This document shows positions 35,436 through 43,663 of a stretch of 64,000 nucleotides of DNA, piece by piece. Under the pieces are notes generated by a model. It was given only the letters and a program-made list of their open reading frames with translations. It was not told the origin of the DNA and made no database searches. The DNA is taken from NCBI GenBank assembly GCA_002731875.1, contig PCCY01000010.1, forward strand, positions 1-64,000, in the 5' to 3' direction. A program made the position numbers and the translations under genes. Numbering within the stretch: position 1 is the first letter of the stretch; each line of letters starts with the position of its first letter. The stretch is from Roseobacter sp. GTDB lineage: Bacteria; Pseudomonadota; Alphaproteobacteria; Rhodobacterales; Rhodobacteraceae.

Positions 35436-36302
35436 TTATATCTCCCGTTTCAGATCAACGATGCGCAGGAAACCCGCCACCACGATGCCCAGCAGGATGG
35501 TAAGGATCACCCCGACAACCGACGCCATCGCCCATTTCAATGATCCGACCTGGGTCACGATGATATTGCCCAGAAGGTTGACTTTGCGCCCCGAAAGCGC
35601 ACCCGAAGTGGCAAATTCACCCAACACCATCACACTCACAAAGATCGCGCCGACGACGACCCCCGGCAGGCTGAGCGGAAAGATGATCTTCCAGAAGATA
35701 CGCCCGAACCCGGCACCCAGATCTCGGGCGGCTTCGATGATATTGTGGTCGATGCGGCCCAGCATGAACGCGATCGGCCCCACCATGAACACCACGTAAA
35801 TCTGCGTCATGCCGATGATCACCGAAAGTTCTGAGAACAGCAGAACCTCGATCGGCGTTTGGATAAGTCCGAGTTTCTGGAGAATGATGTTGATCGCGCC
35901 TTCCTTGCCAAGCATCGGTCGCCACGCAAGCACACGGATCAGGAAAGAGGTCCAGAAGGGGATCACGCAAAGAACCAGCAAAACGGTTGAGATTGTCTTG
36001 CTCTTGACCATTAGGCCCACGTAAAGCGCCGCCGGGTAACCGATGACGAAGGTCAGGGTAAGAACGATGAGCCAAAGGCGGATCGTCGTCCATAACGCAC
36101 CGACATAAGCCTCTGATGCGAAGAAGTTTTTCCAACTGTCCAGTGTCAGTGTCGAGTTAATCGCGAAGGTCGTCTGGGTCCAGAACGACACGTAAACGAT
36201 CATCATGATAGGCGCGATAAGGAACAGGATCATCCAAACGACACCGGGGGCGAGAAGGCGAAAAGTCGTTTTCTTCTGCCTGTTGCGGCTTGTGGCGGTC
36301 AT
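35436..36302 (-). CDS. ABC importer permease, PotB-like
   Basis: 288 aa inner-membrane subunit of the same importer. Six helices, with the EAA-like loop IEAARDLGAGFGRIFWKIIFPLSLPG. Start 36302 (MTATSRNRQKKT) was chosen over 36347 because it overlaps the ATPase stop by ATGA; the basic N-terminus precedes the first helix APGVVWMILFLIAPIMMIVYV. Pairs with the PotC-like subunit as a heterodimeric channel. Confidence 0.92.
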   Translation of the reverse strand: MTATSRNRQKKTTFRLLAPGVVWMILFLIAPIMMIVYVSFWTQTTFAINSTLTLDSWKNFFASEAYVGALWTTIRLWLIVLTLTFVIGYPAALYVGLMVKSKTISTVLLVLCVIPFWTSFLIRVLAWRPMLGKEGAINIILQKLGLIQTPIEVLLFSELSVIIGMTQIYVVFMVGPIAFMLGRIDHNIIEAARDLGAGFGRIFWKIIFPLSLPGVVVGAIFVSVMVLGEFATSGALSGRKVNLLGNIIVTQVGSLKWAMASVVGVILTILLGIVVAGFLRIVDLKREI

Positions 36303-37384
36303 CTTGCTGTCTCCTTGCCAAAAACGATCGCGTGTTCGGGATTCCACGAGAGCGTGTAGTTTTCGCCAACCGTCAAAGGCCGTGGTTCGCCGAGACTCAG
36401 GTGGTGATCGACTTCGACCGTCTTTTGATCTTCGGTTTCGAACAGGAAGATGATCGAAGATCCAAGGTATTCGCTCGCCAGGAACCGGGCAGGCAGGGCC
36501 GGGCCTGGCAGGTTGGCATCGCCCGCGTCGAATATCTGGGTGCGATCATACCGAATGGCATATGTGTCGCTTTTGTTTTTGCGTGGGTTTGTGACAGGCA
36601 CTGCCCCAAACGCCCCAGTGAAGATTCCGTTTTCAAGACTGCCTTCAAACAGGTTGAAACGATTAAGAAACTTTGCAACATCGGAAACAACCGGGCCATC
36701 ATAGATTGTATCTGGGGTGTCGTATTGAACGATCCGGCCGGCATCGAGAACCGCAACTTTATCACCCATCGCCAGCGCCTCGGTTTCGCTTCCCGTCACG
36801 TGCAGAAAGGTGACATCGAGCCGCTCTCGGATAGCGCGCAGTTCAACTTGCATGCGTTCGCGCAGATTGGCATCAAGCGCTCCGAGCGGTTCGTCAAGCA
36901 GCACCAGTTTGGGCTGCATCACAAGCGAACGGGCCAGCGCCACACGCTGTTTCTGGCCGCCGGATATCTGTTCCGGACTGCGATCTTCCAGTCCGGCAAG
37001 GCCCACCATCTCTATCGACGATTTTACACGTTCCGTTATCTCGTCTTTTGGCAGCGCCTGCGCGCCGTGACGAAGGCCGAACGCCACATTTTCGAAAACC
37101 GTAAGGTGCGGAAACAACGCAAAGTTCTGGAACACGAACCCGATGCCACGTTCATGTGCGGGTAAATCCGTGATATCGCGCCCTTGGAACCAAATGCGCC
37201 CTGCATCCGGTGTTTCGAAACCGGCGATCACGCGTAACAGGGACGTTTTACCGGAACCCGAAGGCCCGAGTAAGGCGATATAGGCATTGTCTTCCGCGAC
37301 GAAATCAATGCCGTCTAGCGCCGTCAAATTACCGTATCTGCGCGTCACACCTTCCAGTCGGAATATAGGGTCGCGTTGCGTCAT
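36299..37384 (-). CDS. ABC importer ATPase, PotA-like with altered H-loop
   Basis: 361 aa nucleotide-binding subunit, first gene of the importer operon. Walker A GPSGSGKTS (40-48), signature ISGGQKQRVALARS, Walker B LVLLDEPLGALD and a C-terminal TOBE domain are present. But the H-loop reads HVTGSETEA, where the family has VTHxxxEA: Gly198 stands in place of the switch His that positions the attacking water. The second operon ATPase (30650-31756) keeps this His. By comparison with asymmetric ABC proteins this subunit may bind ATP but hydrolyse poorly. ATG preceded by GAGGG. Confidence 0.9.
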   Translation of the reverse strand: MTQRDPIFRLEGVTRRYGNLTALDGIDFVAEDNAYIALLGPSGSGKTSLLRVIAGFETPDAGRIWFQGRDITDLPAHERGIGFVFQNFALFPHLTVFENVAFGLRHGAQALPKDEITERVKSSIEMVGLAGLEDRSPEQISGGQKQRVALARSLVMQPKLVLLDEPLGALDANLRERMQVELRAIRERLDVTFLHVTGSETEALAMGDKVAVLDAGRIVQYDTPDTIYDGPVVSDVAKFLNRFNLFEGSLENGIFTGAFGAVPVTNPRKNKSDTYAIRYDRTQIFDAGDANLPGPALPARFLASEYLGSSIIFLFETEDQKTVEVDHHLSLGEPRPLTVGENYTLSWNPEHAIVFGKETAR

Positions 37385-37621
37385 AGAGCCCTCTTTTTTT
37401 GTGAAGCCAAGGTGCGATCGTCCGTCGCGAACTGCTTAGAGCGTCAGTCCGATCGCATCTTCACAATAATGTATAACGTATGAAATGACTGATCTCATTT
37501 TATTGCAAGAGTCATTATTTAAGAATTTATTGCACTAAATTCGTCATTCAGTTGAAAATATAGCCAAAATCGCAGGTAAATCCTCAAAACTAAATGAACA
37601 TCGAACGCAAAATCCGTTTTT
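37385..37621. promoter_or_regulatory. AT-rich control region upstream of the importer operon
   Basis: 237 bp between the GntR gene and the importer operon, both reading left. It is notably AT-rich. An inverted repeat AATGACT (37484-37490) and AGTCATT (37510-37516) surrounds a minus-strand TTGCAA that could be a -35 element, though no clear -10 follows at standard spacing. A further dyad-like ATGTATAACGTAT (37470-37482) lies on the operon side. Likely target region for the neighbouring GntR regulator. Confidence 0.5.
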
Positions 37622-38605
37622 TTAGACTCGGCTGAGGTATTTGGGAATCGAGTCGCTCTCGGGTATCAAGGCGACAATTTTCAGCCGTGCCAAACTTTTG
37701 TAAGACAGGATGCGAAGGTGTTCGCGAAGGTACTCGGTCGCCGCGTGGATCTGGTGTGATTTGATCAGCCGAAACAGCGTCCCGTATTGGTCCAGCGCCA
37801 CGGTATCCACCGGAAGACCCAGGTCGCTCAGGGCTTTGTCCATGGCCGATAGCAACAAGCGGTTGTTGGTGATGATTTCGACCAACGCGCTGTTGGGTGC
37901 CCGGGACAGGCAGTATTTCATGAGCGCGTCTTCAAGCTCTGCGGCGTCCTTGGTCATGCCGCTTTCAATCTGGTCACAAACCCGCGCGATCTGGGCGTGG
38001 TCCATCCAATCGGCGGCCAATCGCAGGGCCGCAGGTTCCATGATACTGCGCAGTTCAAACTTTTCGCGCAGTGTCCGCGCGGTCAGCGGACCAGCGAGCC
38101 AGTGCGAAGTGGCGCCTTTTCGTATCAACCCGCGTTCGTTCAGACGGCTGAGCACATCGCGTGCCACCGTGCGACTGACGCCAAGATGGTTGGCCAATTC
38201 TGTCTCTATCACCCTGAATTCACCAAAGATCTGGCAAGCCGCTATTTCGGCTTCGACCTTGTCATAGACGCGCTGCCACGTACCCCGGACAGCCAAGGCG
38301 GATCGGGATGAGGACGGGATTTCAAAGTCGAATTCATCCAGTGACTTGCGGATAGGGCGAAGCCCGGGCAAGGCGGGGCCAACCAGATAGCCGCGCCCCC
38401 GAAACCGGTGAATAAGCCCTTCGGCGTTGAGCATTCGCAAAGACGCCTGCACGGGTGCGCGGCTTGTTTGCATCACTTTTGCAATGGGGCCTTCGATCAG
38501 CACCAGTCCATCGGGCAGACGCCCGGATGTGATATTATGGCGCAAGATGCGGCTGATGGTATCGTAAAGCGGTTCCTGACCGGAATTGGGTTGCTTTCCA
38601 GTCAT
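37622..38605 (-). CDS. GntR-family regulator with two winged-helix domains
   Basis: 327 aa regulator with an unusual layout. A first winged helix of GntR type at about residues 14-80 (LYDTISRILRHNITSGRLPDG, then PIAKVMQTSRAPVQASLRML, wing GRGYLVGP) is followed by a second one at about 108-170 (TWQRVYDKVEAEIAACQIFG, then ELANHLGVSRTVARDVLSRL). A FadR/FCD-like helical domain fills the rest (KFELRSIMEPAALRLAADWM). Ordinary family members have one DNA-binding domain. Start 38605 overlaps the stop of the leaderless binding-protein gene by ATGA; the start at 38644 would overlap more. Probably regulates the importer operon immediately downstream. Confidence 0.88.
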   Translation of the reverse strand: MTGKQPNSGQEPLYDTISRILRHNITSGRLPDGLVLIEGPIAKVMQTSRAPVQASLRMLNAEGLIHRFRGRGYLVGPALPGLRPIRKSLDEFDFEIPSSSRSALAVRGTWQRVYDKVEAEIAACQIFGEFRVIETELANHLGVSRTVARDVLSRLNERGLIRKGATSHWLAGPLTARTLREKFELRSIMEPAALRLAADWMDHAQIARVCDQIESGMTKDAAELEDALMKYCLSRAPNSALVEIITNNRLLLSAMDKALSDLGLPVDTVALDQYGTLFRLIKSHQIHAATEYLREHLRILSYKSLARLKIVALIPESDSIPKYLSRV

Positions 38606-39837
38606 GGTGTCGCTGCCCCCAGGGCCGCGATGAAACGGTTCCACGAACGGGCGGCGTAGTTATATTCGTCCATTACAGTGTTCCACAGCGCTATCCGACT
38701 GACCCGCTCGCGGTAGGCACCGCCGGGGCGGCGCTGACCCTGGCGGACCACGATCCTGCCGTCGGGGCCTTTAAGATCACACCGTGCGATATCACCATCA
38801 TACCAGTATCCCCACTCCTCGGGGCTAAGGTATTCGCGCAAGCCTTCGGCATTGGTCATATAGTGGCCTTGTCGCGCCATCACGGCTCCGGCAGGTCCGG
38901 TTAACCACCAATTCAAATAATCATACGCCATGTCGAGCTTGCTCCCGGTCAGGTGGCGGGCCAAGGATGCGCCGCCATGCCACGCACGATAGCCTTCCCG
39001 TGGGAAGCTTTCCCGAAAGACGTCTTTCATGGGCCCAAGATTGGCGTATGAGGGCGACCACATGCTTTGCACCGACACACGGTCGGCATGAACCAGGGCC
39101 TCGGCTTGATCGGGCGAAACCCAGCTCCCTACAAAGAACCCCTGTTGACGAAGGGTTTCCAACAGCGCCATGAGGCTGTCGATTTCATCTACCGTCATGT
39201 TTCCGATGTCTTGAAATGTCAGGTCACCATTGGCTTCTGCAGCCAAAGCTGCGTCGAAGATCCCGATCGCCGGCTCGTCTACCAATGCGATCCGACCACG
39301 GGCCCGCCGGTCGAGCAGCCAGGCCCAGCTTGATCCCTCCGGCCCTTCCGCGCCGAACAGTCGGGTATCATAACCAAAGCTATCGACGTTATGGGCCGTG
39401 GGCAGCATGCTGATTGTTGGCATCGGTTGCTGGCCCAGCGTCCCATCGGGCTGCACATACAACTTGCGCACCGGCGCATCGCCATGTCCGGTCCAGGTGT
39501 ATTTACTGATGCCGCCAGTCTTTGCCAGATCGCCAATGTTATCCCATTGTTTGATCCGTCGAGTTTCAATCGGTTGCAAAGCACCCCAATACCAGACGAT
39601 ATCAAGGTTATGAAAGCACTGTTCATAGATGTCATAGTTCATCGGATCCATCGCCGCCCGGTGCTGGCAGGTCAGGAAATCAAGCGACTCATGCTGGATA
39701 TCAAAGCCTAGATCCGCGATCGCCATCTGTCGCACCTCGTCGAGCAAGGTTACATCTGTGCCCCGGACCCGAAGAATACGACGTTTCACTTGCGGCGGCG
39801 ACGACAGCTTGTGCGGGTTGCGGGTAATAGCTGGCAT
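38602..39837 (-). CDS. Leaderless solute-binding-protein homologue, probable cytoplasmic sensor
   Basis: 411 aa protein related to the PotD-like binding protein of the neighbouring importer: shared patterns include HNVDSFGY versus YNYDSIGY, WWLTGPAGAVMARQGHY versus YWLSGPPAIAVSEQGYY, and WGYWYDG versus YAFWYEG. Unlike it, there is no signal peptide. The N-terminus (MPAITRNPHKLSSPPQVKRR) is hydrophilic and runs straight into the first domain strand, and an in-frame TGA lies two codons upstream of the ATG, excluding a longer leader. It should therefore be cytoplasmic. Its stop overlaps the GntR start (ATGA). I infer a ligand sensor or co-regulator for the GntR protein rather than a transport subunit. 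Confidence 0.85.
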   Translation of the reverse strand: MPAITRNPHKLSSPPQVKRRILRVRGTDVTLLDEVRQMAIADLGFDIQHESLDFLTCQHRAAMDPMNYDIYEQCFHNLDIVWYWGALQPIETRRIKQWDNIGDLAKTGGISKYTWTGHGDAPVRKLYVQPDGTLGQQPMPTISMLPTAHNVDSFGYDTRLFGAEGPEGSSWAWLLDRRARGRIALVDEPAIGIFDAALAAEANGDLTFQDIGNMTVDEIDSLMALLETLRQQGFFVGSWVSPDQAEALVHADRVSVQSMWSPSYANLGPMKDVFRESFPREGYRAWHGGASLARHLTGSKLDMAYDYLNWWLTGPAGAVMARQGHYMTNAEGLREYLSPEEWGYWYDGDIARCDLKGPDGRIVVRQGQRRPGGAYRERVSRIALWNTVMDEYNYAARSWNRFIAALGAATP

Positions 39838-40178
39838 TATGTATCATGCTCTCTGTAATGTGCGGCGACCGGCATGGTGCGGGTGGGCAAAACCATAGGT
39901 CGCCTATGCAAACACCAGACGATCTGTCTGATAATAAAACGCTGCTTGGGCGATGTCTTTATTAGGGATGTACTCCAAGCAATCATGAGATCAGGCAAAC
40001 AAAGGTGATGTTGAACAGTGGCGTCAGCGGTTTTTGAGGGTCTTCACGGCTAGGGTACAGGAAACGCTTGGCACTGGGATAAGCCCGTGGACAGGTAAGT
40101 TGTTGTTGCGGCCCGGCGCAAGGCCCGGGAAGGAGAGACCGGTTGCCCACCGCGATAGCGGGCAGCCGGAGAAGCAAT
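39838..40178. other. Intergenic region upstream of the sensor-GntR pair (341 bp)
   Basis: No gene seen. The left part holds two dyads (described separately) upstream of the leaderless binding-protein gene. The right part, just after the pxpC stop, has GC-rich imperfect hairpins (GCCCGC/GCGGTGGGC and CCCGG/CCGGG on the minus strand) without a T run, perhaps the end of the pxp transcript. Confidence 0.5.
39894..39930. promoter_or_regulatory. Two candidate operators upstream of the sensor-GntR pair
   Basis: CATAGGTCGCCTATG (39894-39908) is a perfect dyad with 3 base centre. CAGACGATCTGTCTG (39916-39930) is a second, with 5 base arms. Both lie 57-93 bases upstream of the start at 39837, a plausible place for autoregulation. 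Confidence 0.45.
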
Positions 40179-41150
40179 TCAGCCCAGATGGGCGCGGACA
40201 GCGGCGAGCATTTTCTTGCGCGCGGCGCGGGCTTGCAACGCTTCGTCCATGTCGACCTTGCGGAATTTCACCTGGGTGTGCGGCTGAAGCTGACCGATCA
40301 AATCCATGTCAGCCGAAATTATTGCACCGAGGGTGAAATAGCCGCCGCCCGAAACCGCATCGCGGTGCAGAACGATCGGCTCCAAACCGCCAGGAACCTG
40401 AATTGAACCGTAGGAATAGCAGCCATCCACGATATTGGACGGGTCGGCCCCGGCACCAAAGGGTTGTTCACGCTCTACAAACTCCAGCGGTTTCCCACCC
40501 TTGAACCGGTATCCCATGCGGTCTGCTTCCAAGGCGACTGTCCAGTCATCACGAAAGAACCCTTCCTGCGCGGCGCTGGTTAGGCGATGCCAGTAAAGGC
40601 CGGGAAGAACCCGAAGCTCGGCCGGTTTGCCAGGCATGCGGCGCAAGTTCTCTGGCACGCTCAGCCCCGGTTCGATCATGTCAGCCTCTCCGACAGGAAT
40701 GACATCGCCAGCCTGAATGTTGCGACCGTCGATGCCGCCCAACGCACCAATCGGATAGGTGGAACGGCTTTCCAGGGCAGCGGGCGTATCTATGCCTCCG
40801 CTAATGGCGATATAGGCCCGAGCGCCCGATTTAAGGAAGTCAAAGCTTAGCGTCTGACCTGATTTGACTTCAAAGGCGGTCCATCCTTCCTGCAGCACCC
40901 CGTCGACTTTGGCGGGCAGATCGGCCCCGGTCACGGCGACCAGAGCGTCTTGGTCGAACACGATCTGCGGCCCCATGAACACGACCTCCAGGCCCGCCGC
41001 GCCTTCGGGGTTGCCGACCAGCATGTTGGCCACGCGAAGCGCGAAACGATCCATCGCACCACCGATAGGTATGCCAAGATGAAAATAGCCCGGACGACCC
41101 AGATCCTGGATCGAGGTCGAAAGGCCCGGTTGCATGACTTTAAACGACAT
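40179..41150 (-). CDS. pxpC: 5-oxoprolinase subunit C / KipA-type protein
   Basis: 323 aa protein of the KipA / allophanate hydrolase subunit 2 family (also annotated biotin-dependent carboxyltransferase). Visible motifs: VMQPGLSTSIQDLGRPGY, GIPIGGAMDRFALRVAN, AVTGADLPAKVDG, YIAISGGIDTP, LGAIISADMDLIGQLQPH. In PxpABC it works with PxpB and PxpA to open 5-oxoproline using ATP. Last gene of the five-gene pxpA-BCCP-biotin carboxylase-pxpB-pxpC unit; it overlaps pxpB by 11 bases. Confidence 0.88.
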   Translation of the reverse strand: MSFKVMQPGLSTSIQDLGRPGYFHLGIPIGGAMDRFALRVANMLVGNPEGAAGLEVVFMGPQIVFDQDALVAVTGADLPAKVDGVLQEGWTAFEVKSGQTLSFDFLKSGARAYIAISGGIDTPAALESRSTYPIGALGGIDGRNIQAGDVIPVGEADMIEPGLSVPENLRRMPGKPAELRVLPGLYWHRLTSAAQEGFFRDDWTVALEADRMGYRFKGGKPLEFVEREQPFGAGADPSNIVDGCYSYGSIQVPGGLEPIVLHRDAVSGGGYFTLGAIISADMDLIGQLQPHTQVKFRKVDMDEALQARAARKKMLAAVRAHLG

Positions 41151-42015
41151 TGAGCGCCTCCATCAGTTTGGCGTTGGTGCCTGGCATGTCCGCGTTGAAA
41201 GCTTCCAGATCGAAATCGACTTCGGCGATGCGCGGCACGTATGTGTCGGCTTCAACCTCGGCCAGGATGCGATCATATTCGGCACGATCAATCGGCTTCC
41301 ACTTCACGATGTCGCCGGGTTTGAAGAACACCATGAAATCGCTAAGGTAACTTTGTTTCTGATCGGGATCGAAAATCGGCATCGGGGTCACGCCAAACAT
41401 TTGATAGCCACCTGCACCACGCACCGAATAAATACAGGAAAAGCAGCCGCCGTACCCCACTGTCAACTTTGGCGTGTCGGTGCGCGGTCTTAGGTATTTG
41501 GGGACCTGTAACTGCTTTTCGCGTTCAACCAGCTGATAGAGAAAAGGGAGCCCGGCAACAAAGCCCACCATCGAGACGAACCACGGTTGCGAATGATGGG
41601 CCTCGATAAACGCTTCTGCACTGTCGAATCCGTTGATCCGCGCCGCATAATCCAGATCGGTGCCGGACGGGTCCTGGTGACGCTCGCGGAACCGCATGAG
41701 GGTCTCATGCGTCCAGGGATCTTGATAATAGACGGGAATTTCAATGATACGCGTCTTCAGGCGCTTGTCTGCATCCTCGGCCTTGTCCTCAAGTTCTTGA
41801 ACTTTCTTCATCATCTCCTCGGGCGCGATGATGTCGGGATCATAGCGCACCTGAAAGGATGCGTTCGCCGGGCAGATTTCCGTCACGCCTTTGATATCGG
41901 CATTACGGACGGCGTTGCTCATCGACAGGGATTTGAAAAATGCATCAAGCGACATTTCGTCATCCACTTCGACGTAGATGTGTTCGTCGCCACCGTAGGT
42001 ATAACGTGTTTTCAC
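41140..42015 (-). CDS. pxpB: 5-oxoprolinase subunit B / KipI-type protein, divergent
   Basis: 291 aa, longer than the usual 220-240 aa of PxpB/KipI. Family marks are present but altered: FVAGLPFLYQ in place of the usual GFxPGFPYLG-like loop, and GGCFSCIYSVRGAGGYQMFG where the family generally has GGxTGIYP...GGWxxIG. The two cysteines in this loop are unusual. The altered centre suggests a related but different cyclic amide as substrate, or dependence on the biotin proteins encoded upstream. GTG start behind AAAGGAGG, the strongest ribosome site in the operon. Confidence 0.82.
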   Translation of the reverse strand: MKTRYTYGGDEHIYVEVDDEMSLDAFFKSLSMSNAVRNADIKGVTEICPANASFQVRYDPDIIAPEEMMKKVQELEDKAEDADKRLKTRIIEIPVYYQDPWTHETLMRFRERHQDPSGTDLDYAARINGFDSAEAFIEAHHSQPWFVSMVGFVAGLPFLYQLVEREKQLQVPKYLRPRTDTPKLTVGYGGCFSCIYSVRGAGGYQMFGVTPMPIFDPDQKQSYLSDFMVFFKPGDIVKWKPIDRAEYDRILAEVEADTYVPRIAEVDFDLEAFNADMPGTNAKLMEALNVV

Positions 42016-42031
42016 GATTTGCCTCCTTTGG

Positions 42032-43399
42032 TTAAGGGGTTTGTTTTAGATTGCCTGCGGCCAGCCAAGGCTCCAGCCATTGCGTATGAAAGTCGTCTGC
42101 ACGTACAGCAGCGTCGTGGGCCAATGCCAGATGAAGTGGTTTCGTTGTCTTGATGCCGCCGATCTCCAGCCCGTTGAGGGCCGATATCATCAGGTCGATC
42201 GCCGCTTCACGGTTTTCGGCGTGGACGATCAGTTTGCCCAGAAGGGAGTCGTAGAATGGCGGAACCTGATACCCTTCGTACAAAAAGTGGTCAAAACGGA
42301 TGCCTTCACCCTCTGGTACGCGCAACGTGCCGATTTTCCCGGGCGATGGCAGAAACTGCATCAGCGGGTCTTCGGCATTGAGCCGCACTTCAATCGCATG
42401 TCCGTTGCGGGTGATGTCGGACTGGGACTTGCGAAGTTTGCCGCCACCTGCGACGTGGATCATTTCCTGCACTAGATCCGTGTCGGTCAACATTTCCGTA
42501 ACGGGGTGTTCGACCTGAATGCGGGTGTTCATTTCTATGAAAAAGAACTCTTTGGTCTGGCTGTCGTAAAGATACTCAAGCGTCCCCGCGCCCACATAGT
42601 TGACAGCCTTGGCAAGCGCGACCGCGGTATCGCACAAATGGGCGCGGGTTTCCTGGTCAAGGCACGTGGCACCTGCTTCTTCCCAGACTTTCTGGCGACG
42701 GCGCTGCATAGAGCATTCACGTTCAAAGTAGTGAACCGCATCCGTACCATCGCCCATGATCTGCACCTCGATATGGCGTGGTGAATTGATCGCGCGCTCA
42801 AGGTACAGACCGCCGTCGCCGAAAGACGCCTTGGCCTCGGCCTGCGCCTGGGGTGCCATCTTGCGCAGGTCCGCCTCGGTATCGGCGATGCGAATACCCT
42901 TGCCTCCACCGCCAGCAGCCGCCTTGATCATCACCGGATATCCCAGTTTCGCGGCGACGTTGACGGCGTCTTCCACTGTGTCCAGGCGACCCTTTGAACC
43001 CGGAACCACCGGTACCCCGGCTGCCTCTGCGGCCTGTCTTGCCGCGACCTTGTCGCCCATTCGGTCAATCACGTCGGCGGAAGGCCCGACAAAGGTGATG
43101 CCAGCGGCATCCAGTGCGCGTACGAATTCGGCGTTCTCTGCCATAAAGCCGTAACCGGGGTGAACCGCATCCGCTTTGGTCGCCTTGGCGGCCGCGACCA
43201 CCGCTTCGATGTCCAGATAAGACTGCACCGCCTGAGCAGGCCCGATGCAAACGGCCTCATCCGCCAGCCGCACAGCCAGCATGTCGACGTCAGCTTCAGA
43301 GTGCGCTTGGATGGTGTGTATACCCATCGCCTTGGCCGCGCGAATGATGCGCACCGCGATTTCACCCCGATTGGCAATCAGCATGCGTTTGATTGACAT
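42032..43399 (-). CDS. Biotin carboxylase (AccC type)
   Basis: 455 aa ATP-grasp enzyme that carboxylates biotin on its carrier protein. N-terminal RMLIANRGEIAVRIIRAAK, HPGYGFMAEN, the glycine-rich ATP loop AAAGGGGKGIR, the metal-binding FFIEMNTRIQVEHPVTEM, and the C-terminal barrel domain are all present; full family length. Three bases after the biotin carrier gene. Located inside a 5-oxoprolinase-type operon and without accA or accD nearby, so it is probably a dedicated paralogue rather than the fatty-acid enzyme. Confidence 0.92.
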   Translation of the reverse strand: MSIKRMLIANRGEIAVRIIRAAKAMGIHTIQAHSEADVDMLAVRLADEAVCIGPAQAVQSYLDIEAVVAAAKATKADAVHPGYGFMAENAEFVRALDAAGITFVGPSADVIDRMGDKVAARQAAEAAGVPVVPGSKGRLDTVEDAVNVAAKLGYPVMIKAAAGGGGKGIRIADTEADLRKMAPQAQAEAKASFGDGGLYLERAINSPRHIEVQIMGDGTDAVHYFERECSMQRRRQKVWEEAGATCLDQETRAHLCDTAVALAKAVNYVGAGTLEYLYDSQTKEFFFIEMNTRIQVEHPVTEMLTDTDLVQEMIHVAGGGKLRKSQSDITRNGHAIEVRLNAEDPLMQFLPSPGKIGTLRVPEGEGIRFDHFLYEGYQVPPFYDSLLGKLIVHAENREAAIDLMISALNGLEIGGIKTTKPLHLALAHDAAVRADDFHTQWLEPWLAAGNLKQTP

Positions 43400-43402
43400 C
43401 CC

Positions 43403-43639
43403 TCAGCCCTCAAGCTCTGCAAGCGGTTGACCCGCGTTGATCGCCGCACCGTCCTCGGCGAGAAATTCCTTGAAGGTGCCCGAGGTTTCGGCTTTGACCT
43501 CGATGAAGGTTTTCATCACCTCGATCAAACCAATGACATCGCCCGCCGCGACGGAATCTCCTGGTTGTTTGAATTGCGGCTCGCCCGGTGCGGCCTGCGT
43601 GTAAAATGTGCCGGGGACGGGGGAAAGAACCTGTGCCAT
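43403..43639 (-). CDS. Biotin carboxyl carrier protein, short form
   Basis: 78 aa, essentially only the biotinyl domain: LSPVPGTFYTQ, GDVIGLIEVMKTFIEV, with Lys43 of EVMKTF as biotinylation site (the common form is EAMKM), and AINAGQPLAELEG. It lacks the N-terminal linker of AccB. Serves the biotin carboxylase encoded next. Good ribosome site AGGAGACCAAC before the ATG. Confidence 0.93.
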   Translation of the reverse strand: MAQVLSPVPGTFYTQAAPGEPQFKQPGDSVAAGDVIGLIEVMKTFIEVKAETSGTFKEFLAEDGAAINAGQPLAELEG

Positions 43640-43663
43640 GTTGGTCTCCTGGTTGAAGATTGA

